Source: Conoideocrella luteorostrata
Taxonomy: Eukaryota > Ascomycota > Sordariomycetes > Hypocreales > Clavicipitaceae
Reading direction: 5' to 3'
DNA length: 64,000 nt
Assembly (NCBI GenBank): GCA_032433595.1
Contig: JASWJB010000162.1
Coordinates: 29,814-93,813, forward strand
Translations under genes and position numbers: made by a program
Shown here: piece after piece, positions 57,667-64,000 of the stretch
Layout: each line of letters begins with the position of its first letter
Position numbering within the stretch: the stretch's first letter is position 1
The notes under the pieces: generated by a model
Told to the model about the DNA's origin: nothing
The model's database searches: none
Seen by the model: the letters and a program-made list of their open reading frames with translations, nothing else

Positions 57667-59529
57667 TCAGCTTGACTGTAGCAAGTATCCAATGTCCTCT
57701 GACCCTGTCGCATTCACCGATTGGTTCCCGTGTACCAAACCATCATTGTTCTCCATAGCAGCCCATACGCTTTGTAGAGCATTTACGCGGGTGGCCACGC
57801 GCACGCCTTGAGGTAAATCAAATGTGCTAAGCGTCATCAGTGTCAATGGTTGCGTAGCAAAATAAACAGCCGTAGCACAATCCACGCCGCCATTGAGGAA
57901 CACTTCGATTATCGAGCGGTCGAGTACGCCACTCAACGACCACGTGCCTTTATGAGGCAAGCTATTGACAGCGAATTTATCTGTAAAAAAGACATTATCA
58001 AAGCCTTTGGCCCCACCTCTGTCAAGATAAAATGGGGTGTCGCCACCCAAATAATACCCTCCTCGGACATATTCTGCCGTCAAGGGACTGAGGAATGTGA
58101 AATTCAAGGTTGCCGTTGACGGTATCTTATGTTCTGGTATGCCAGTCACGTTGACCTCCCAGTACACAGCATTCGAATCCACCTTGGAAAAGTCAACCAT
58201 CATGGTATTGTTGGCGTGGCTCTCGTTGAATGCTAAAGTTTCTCCCATTATGGGTCGCAAGTCGTAAGGCTTGGTGACCAACTTCCAACCAACCCGGTCT
58301 GTTTTGGTTAAATAGGTCTGGCGAGGTAGAGTCATGACACCTCGCCAGTTTTCATCGGCAGTCGGCACCGTCTGTGTGTACTGCCAGTTGGACGCCCAGG
58401 CCATGTGAACTGGATCATGATCTCTGGAGGCCTGATGAAAGAATTGCGCAGCGTAATTGTCTTTGCCAAAGTCCGTAAGCCGTGTGACGGAGTCAAACGC
58501 TTCAAAATGTGTACCGTTGAATTTTCCCGGATAGTATTCGGTGATGCAGCCACCAAGTGGAGCGCCAGGGTTGATGCTAATCACCATAGTCCACACGTCG
58601 TCTAATTTCTGTCCTTGATCATCATAGTACGGTATGTATACTAGGTTGGGACACTCCCATTGCAGACCGAGTAAGCCAAAATCGGAGAAGTTACTTCTTA
58701 GAGTCCAATCGATCAAATTTGGCGATGTATATATGCCGATGACAAATTCCGTCGCGAAGGCAACCACCATGACCCAATGGTCTTCATACCAAATTACCTT
58801 TGGGTCACGAAATTGGGAGGAGTTGCTTGCAATGACGGGATTGTGCTCATAAGGGATAAAGTTGAAGCCTCCGTCATGAGAGTATGCGATAGCTTGTGTT
58901 TGGGGTCCGGGCGCGTCGTCAGCGTAAGTCTCGGAGAGCGTCTTCACATCAGATTAGCAAGTTGCTGACAGTGTGGACTTGATTGGCCAAGGAGGATCAG
59001 GAGAATACACCAGTAGAGACGATGCACTTACGTAGATTAACACCACCCCGTTTGTCTGGTTGGGGAAGAGTCCAGACGTGTTATTCGTATCTACTACAGC
59101 GCTTCCAGAGAAGACATGAACGTTCTTCTTGGGGGGAAATAATGCAATAGGCTGGTTAGTCCAATGATATAGGTCCATTGAGGTAGCATGCCCCCAATGC
59201 TGGTTTCCGGCCACATTTTGAGGACTGTATTGATAATACAAATGCCAAGTATTATTCTCGTCTCGAAACATGCCATTTGGGTCGTTCATGAAGTGTGTTG
59301 GAGGCGAGTAATGTACTTGTGGCCGGTACTGGCCTGCATAATTGCCAACCACAGGGCTGCCAGATGGGACGTTGGCTCCAACGGAAAAACCACTTGTCGG
59401 CGTCGCTATCGATGTCAATGTCGACGTTCCATGCGGGGTTGTGGAGCTATAATCCAGTCCGAGGCCATAGCTTGCAAGTTGCAGGGCACTGGATAGAGAT
59501 ATTAGAAGGTTTACTGGTTGGGACCTCAT
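57667..59529 (-). CDS. GH32 invertase / beta-fructofuranosidase, secreted
   Basis: GH32 enzymes cleave sucrose or fructans; some transfer fructose. Exons 59529-59032 and 58941-57667 join in phase 0 through a 90-nt intron (GTAAGT...GTGAAG, TGCTAAT branch-like) to give 590 aa. Residues 1-23 form a signal peptide ([20 protein letters not shown]), followed by a Ser/Thr-rich segment. The three catalytic blocks are present: NDPNG with nucleophile Asp83, RDP (211-213) and WECPNL with acid/base Glu262. A C-terminal beta-sandwich with [12 protein letters not shown] follows. Many N-x-S/T sequons suggest heavy glycosylation. ATG 59529 is preferred over the in-frame ATG at 59607 because it starts the signal peptide. 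Confidence 0.92.
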
Positions 59530-60690
59530 CTTGAAAATGGAACAAGGGATTTCATGGAGTGCCTTCGACGGCGATAGACCAAGGAAAAAGAGAATTAAAA
59601 ACCGCAAATCTCAATTGATATTTTTTATTTTATATTTCCCCTTTGCTCTTTTCCTTTTTTTCCTTTCTCACCCCCACCTTATGGGTCTTGTGATTTTGTC
59701 CATGAAGATTTCAGTCACATCCGAGCAGCCGTGGCACCATGATGTAAAGTGCATTAAGCTTAGAGGTTCCCCGTGGAGAAGACGAGGTTATTCGCCAACT
59801 GTCGGCCCGACGATATTTTTAGTGTCGGCGAACACTTACTGATCTCAAGCCACATCGAACAGACCGCCTCTTGTGGGAGACAAGCGATAGCGCCAAATGC
59901 CAATTAATGGCACCTCCAGGTCATAGGCATCTCCACGCAATGTGTTGAGTGCTTCACGCAAGATTAGCAAGCGAGCATAAGAAGAGCATGACGTCAAAGA
60001 ACCTTCCGGGTAAATTTGGCCAGTAAATGCAGCTCTGGGCATCTCCGCTAGCTTTTCATAGCGATACGCCGCCCAGCCCAGCCTGACTATCTAGATACTG
60101 AATGTGACGGTTCGTACATATTAGTACAAACAACCTAGCTCTATACTTGAGGAAACTTATTACAAGGCGTTCGACGCCAACGGCTCGGTGCCGACAGTTC
60201 TCGGGCAGTTTGAATCATCAGACTGGATGGCCCATTGGCAGTGCCTATTGTGGAGTCGTGACTTGGCAGTTGACACTGAGCCCAACAGGAAGGTTGCTGG
60301 GGTAACGCCCAACAACAGTGGCTCATTGCTTCTCCCAGGACAACAGTGTTAGACTAACTAGCCTTTGTTTGCCTGTAGCAGGTCGACGTTGATTGCAATA
60401 TCACTCACTTACTGTATCGTAAACCAATGCTGTTTTCGTCACTTTGCCAAAGTTAATAGTTCTACAGGACGGACCTTTTCCACTCATTTTCTTGTTCTCT
60501 ACGTACCACAAACCGTCCTGTCATCCTTCCACCAATTGTGAGTGGAAGTCTAACTCAAGGCTCATACCATCACCATTCGGCTTGTCATCGCATCTTTCCT
60601 CATCTTGGCTTTGGCTTGTTGTGTGGCTCATCTGCTGTAGCCGCATTCCAACAGGAGTTGCACAATCCACGGCGCATCGCCCCAGGCACA
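59530..60690. other. Divergent promoter region, invertase and chitin synthase
   Basis: This 1.16-kb region holds both promoters. Its invertase-proximal part (59600-59690) is strongly T/C-rich. No gene recognised. Confidence 0.55.
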
Positions 60691-63600
60691 ATGGACCGAC
60701 CAAACACCCCCTCTATGCCTCCAGACTACAGTTTGCCCAGCTATGACGACGAACATGACACTTCTACTGGACAAAACGCAGCTGCTGTCCGGCTTTTAAC
60801 ATCCGTAGATGATTTTACCGGCGAAAACTCGTGAGTAGCACCATCTTAAAGACTTTGCTGTGGCCAAACCTTTGTTGTAATTCGATCTGTTGTTACTCTG
60901 CTTCGCATGTGTTGTCTGTAACTGCGTCGCCATCTGTAGACCACATCCTTCGACTACATAATGGCAAATAACAGAAGCTCACATCGTGGCTGTCCTAGTC
61001 CAATGGCGACCAGGCGATCCTATCAACCCAGCGTTGTTTCGTCACACTCTCGGTCGGGCTCCGTCCGTGACGAGACGCCGAGTATGCCGCCTCCCGATTC
61101 GACCTATGTCCCCTTCGCAAACCGAGAAAACGGCTCACCTCATCGGCCATGGACTCCGTCCTCCAAGGTGCCGGACTTTTCGCGACCACCCCCTTCCAAC
61201 TTATCATATGAGCCGTCAGACATCAATGGAAGCCCAAGGCCTGGCACCCCATCTTCCCGTTATGGAGGTAGCCCTCGTCGTCCTCTGCCACCTGCCCCGT
61301 TGTTTTCAAATTCAGCTCGCACCTCACAGGCTTTTGCCGACGATGCAACAATATCTATCCCACTTGATGGTAGCGATGACGTTTTCGGTCCAGAGACTGA
61401 TTTAAGCGAGTCCCGCCCTCTTCCCACACACCGGAATTCCTACATGTCGGGATCACAAGAAACACTCAATGAGGATCAGAATGACTACGACAAATTCGAG
61501 CATTATGGCCCGGCTCCAGACGGAGCGCAAGAGCGCAGAGGAGTTCGAGCACCGCAGATGTCTAGAAAAGAGGTGCAGCTCATCAATGGTGAACTCGTCC
61601 TCGAGTGCAAAATTCCCACCATCTTGTATAGCTTCCTTCCTCGTCGCAACGAGGTAGAGTTCACACATATGAGGTATACTGCAGTGACCTGCGATCCTGA
61701 CGACTTCGTGGACAGAGGATATAAATTACGGCAAAGCATTGGTAGAACAACACGAGAAACCGAGCTCTTTATCTGCATCACTATGTACAATGAAGATGAG
61801 TTCTGTTTTACGAGAACAATGCATGCTGTAATGAAGAACATCGCCCACTTCTGCTCCCGATCACGCTCAAGGACTTGGGGCGAGAGTGGCTGGCAAAAGA
61901 TTGTGGTCTGCATCATATCTGATGGCCGTGAGAAAATCAACAATCGTACTCTCGATGCATTGGCAGCTATGGGTTGTTACCAACACGGCATCGCAAAGAA
62001 CTACGTGAACAACAGAGCTGTCCAGGCTCATGTGTACGAGTATACGACGCAGGTTTCGCTGGATTCTGACCTCAAGTTCAAGGGCGCTGAAAAGGGCATC
62101 GTGCCCTGTCAACTCATCTTTTGTTTAAAGGAAAAGAATTCGCGAAAACTGAACTCCCATCGGTGGTTTTTTAATGCGTTCGGCAGGGCTCTGAAGCCTA
62201 ACGTTTGCATATTGCTAGATGTCGGAACGCGCCCTGGAGGTAATTCGCTTTATCATTTATGGAAAGCGTTCGACACAGACTCTAATGTCGCTGGTGCCTG
62301 TGGTGAAATTAAAGCCATGAAAGGGAAGCTTGGATCTAATTTGCTGAACCCTCTGGTTGCCTCGCAGAACTTTGAGTACAAGATGTCAAATATTCTGGAT
62401 AAGCCGCTGGAATCTGTTTTCGGTTATATCACCGTGCTCCCCGGCGCCCTTAGTGCCTACAGATACCACGCTCTACAAAATGATGAGACTGGCCACGGTC
62501 CCCTCAGCCAGTACTTTAAGGGCGAAACTTTACATGGACAGCATGCTGATGTTTTCACTGCCAACATGTATCTCGCTGAAGACCGCATTCTGTGCTGGGA
62601 GCTCGTAGCCAAGCGTGGTGAGAGATGGGTGCTTAAATACGTGAAGAGTTGTACCGGAGAAACCGATGTTCCTGGTGAGTTCATGCTGATATACCGGATA
62701 CCAGTCCATTCTCTCCATATTATTTTTCCCTCCTGCATATATGAGAATCCGAGCTTACATATTCCATAGACGCCGTTCCTGAATTTATATCCCAACGAAG
62801 ACGATGGTTGAATGGTGCATTCTTTGCAGCTGTGTACTCCCTAGTTCAGTTTCGTCAAATACTGGCCACCGACCACACTATCATGCGCAAAATTCTGCTC
62901 TACGTTGAATTTATTTACCAATTCTTACAACTGCTGTTCACATATTTCTCGCTTGCGAACTTTTATCTCACCTTCTACTTCGTTGCCGGGGGTCTGACTG
63001 ACCCGACGGTTGACCCATTCGGTCATAACATCGGGGCCGTCATATTTTACATATTGAGATACACATGCGTGTTGCTGATCGCGACACAGTTCATCTTGTC
63101 ACTTGGAAACAGACCACAGGGCGCTAAGAGGCTGTATTTGGCTAGCATGATTATTTACAGCATCATCATGCTCTACACAATTTTTGCTTGCTTCTACATC
63201 GTGGTCCGACAACTCACGAGCAAAGCCCCGGATTTTGCAATAGGGAACAATGTTTTCACCAATCTCATTGTCTCTATGGTTTCGACTGTTGGGTTATACT
63301 TTGTGATGTCCTTCCTCTATCTGGACCCATGGCACATGTTTACATCGTCAGTGCAGTACTTTTTGCTTCTCCCGAGTTACATCTGCACTCTGCAAGTCTA
63401 CGCCTTCTGCAATACACACGATGTTACTTGGGGAACAAAAGGAGACAATGTGATGAAGACGGATCTGGGCGGCGCTGTGGGCAAAGGCCAAACGGTCGAA
63501 CTGGAAATGCCGAGTGAACAGCTTGATATTGATAGCGGTTATGATGAGGCATTACGAAATCTGCGTGACCGCCTTGCTATCCCTGCCCAGCCTATTAGCG

Positions 63601-63935
63601 AAGCACAATTGCAAGAGGACTACTATAAGAGTGTACGAACGTACATGGTGGTGACATGGATGATTGCAAACGGTATACTTGCAATGGCAGTTTCTGAAAT
63701 CTACAGCAATAAAGGAATCGGCGACAACTTCTACTTACGTTTCATCCTATGGAGCGTCGCTTCTCTGGCCATTTTTCGCGCAATTGGTTCCACCACATTC
63801 GCTATCATCAACGTGGTCAACATAGTGGTTGAGGGAAGAATGCGGATAAATTTCAAGATGCCATCTTGGATGGGTAGCTTCAGCAGCAAATTCAGTGAGA
63901 AAGTCAGCAGCGTTGGGAGCAGTCTGAAGAGCTGA
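60691..63935 (+). CDS. Class III chitin synthase
   Basis: Chitin synthases polymerise GlcNAc from UDP-GlcNAc across the plasma membrane; class III enzymes are important for hyphal growth. Exons 60691-60830, 60975-62674 and 62770-63935 join in frame through introns of 144 and 95 nt to give 1001 aa. The N-terminal 230 residues are Pro/Ser-rich and probably disordered. The catalytic core includes [38 protein letters not shown] and QRRRWLNG (622-629, across the second junction). Several membrane helices follow. The core ([31 protein letters not shown]) fits class III (ChsB-like) enzymes closely. The intron 1 acceptor (AACAG, ending at 60974) lies after an in-frame ATG at 60961, which gives a possible shorter form. 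Confidence 0.93.
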
Positions 63936-64000
63936 ATCGGCGATGCTTAAGATTACTAGCTGTCATTTCTTCTCGTTCAGCATTTGCATTTGTGGCAAAA
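63936..64000. other. 3' flank of the chitin synthase gene
   Basis: 65 bp after the stop codon up to the window edge. No signal recognised. Confidence 0.5.

Noticed and set aside
1..64000. tRNA, rRNA or CRISPR arrays
   Set aside because: I looked for T-arm GTTCGA-type boxes, conserved rRNA blocks and regularly spaced direct repeats on both strands and found none that held up. A tRNAscan run would settle the tRNA question.

Overview
The window is nuclear DNA from a filamentous ascomycete (Pezizomycotina). The evidence is the fungus-specific elongation factor 3, a class III chitin synthase, a Zn2Cys6 regulator, a GH32 invertase, and short spliceosomal introns (about 50-280 nt, GT...AG) in most genes. 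Placement in Sordariomycetes/Hypocreales is only my impression. I reconstructed nineteen protein genes by joining exons so that phase is kept. I saw no tRNA, rRNA or CRISPR array.

Layout: (1) 0.4-12 kb holds elongation factor 3 (-), a macro-domain protein (+) and a Yvc1/TRPY1-like vacuolar cation channel (-), separated by 2-3 kb of non-coding DNA. (2) 12-15.5 kb is a large AAA+ ATPase with a disordered N-terminus. (3) 15.5-24.8 kb is gene-poor. It contains one secreted Asp f 4-like protein, many copies of the palindromic motif TACTCCGTA/TACGGAGTA, an inverted-repeat pair, and a 955-bp degenerate DNA transposon with 54-bp terminal inverted repeats and an 8-bp target duplication. (4) 24.8-35.5 kb carries a DUF1308 protein, a small secreted protein, ribose-5-phosphate isomerase, a Zn-cluster transcription factor and the pyruvate dehydrogenase E2 subunit. 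(5) 38-50 kb is a dense housekeeping block: Sec7 ARF-GEF, an Hsm3/PSMD5-like protein, Pol III subunit Rpc31, nucleoporin Nup49 and polyadenylation factor Fip1. Two of its gene pairs are divergent and share promoters of about 350-400 bp. (6) 50-64 kb has a GH18 chitinase whose first donor site looks broken, an M50-type membrane peptidase, a GH32 invertase and a class III chitin synthase.

The genes do not form one pathway. Most are conserved housekeeping loci, and the secreted enzymes and proteins lie beside long, motif-rich intergenic stretches. I found no convincing new multi-gene system. The best leads are the transposon relic, the damaged chitinase splice site, the dispersed palindromes (two copies of which fuse in a bidirectional promoter), a 28-bp-arm hairpin near 51.1 kb, and the in-frame, stop-free intron of ribose-5-phosphate isomerase.
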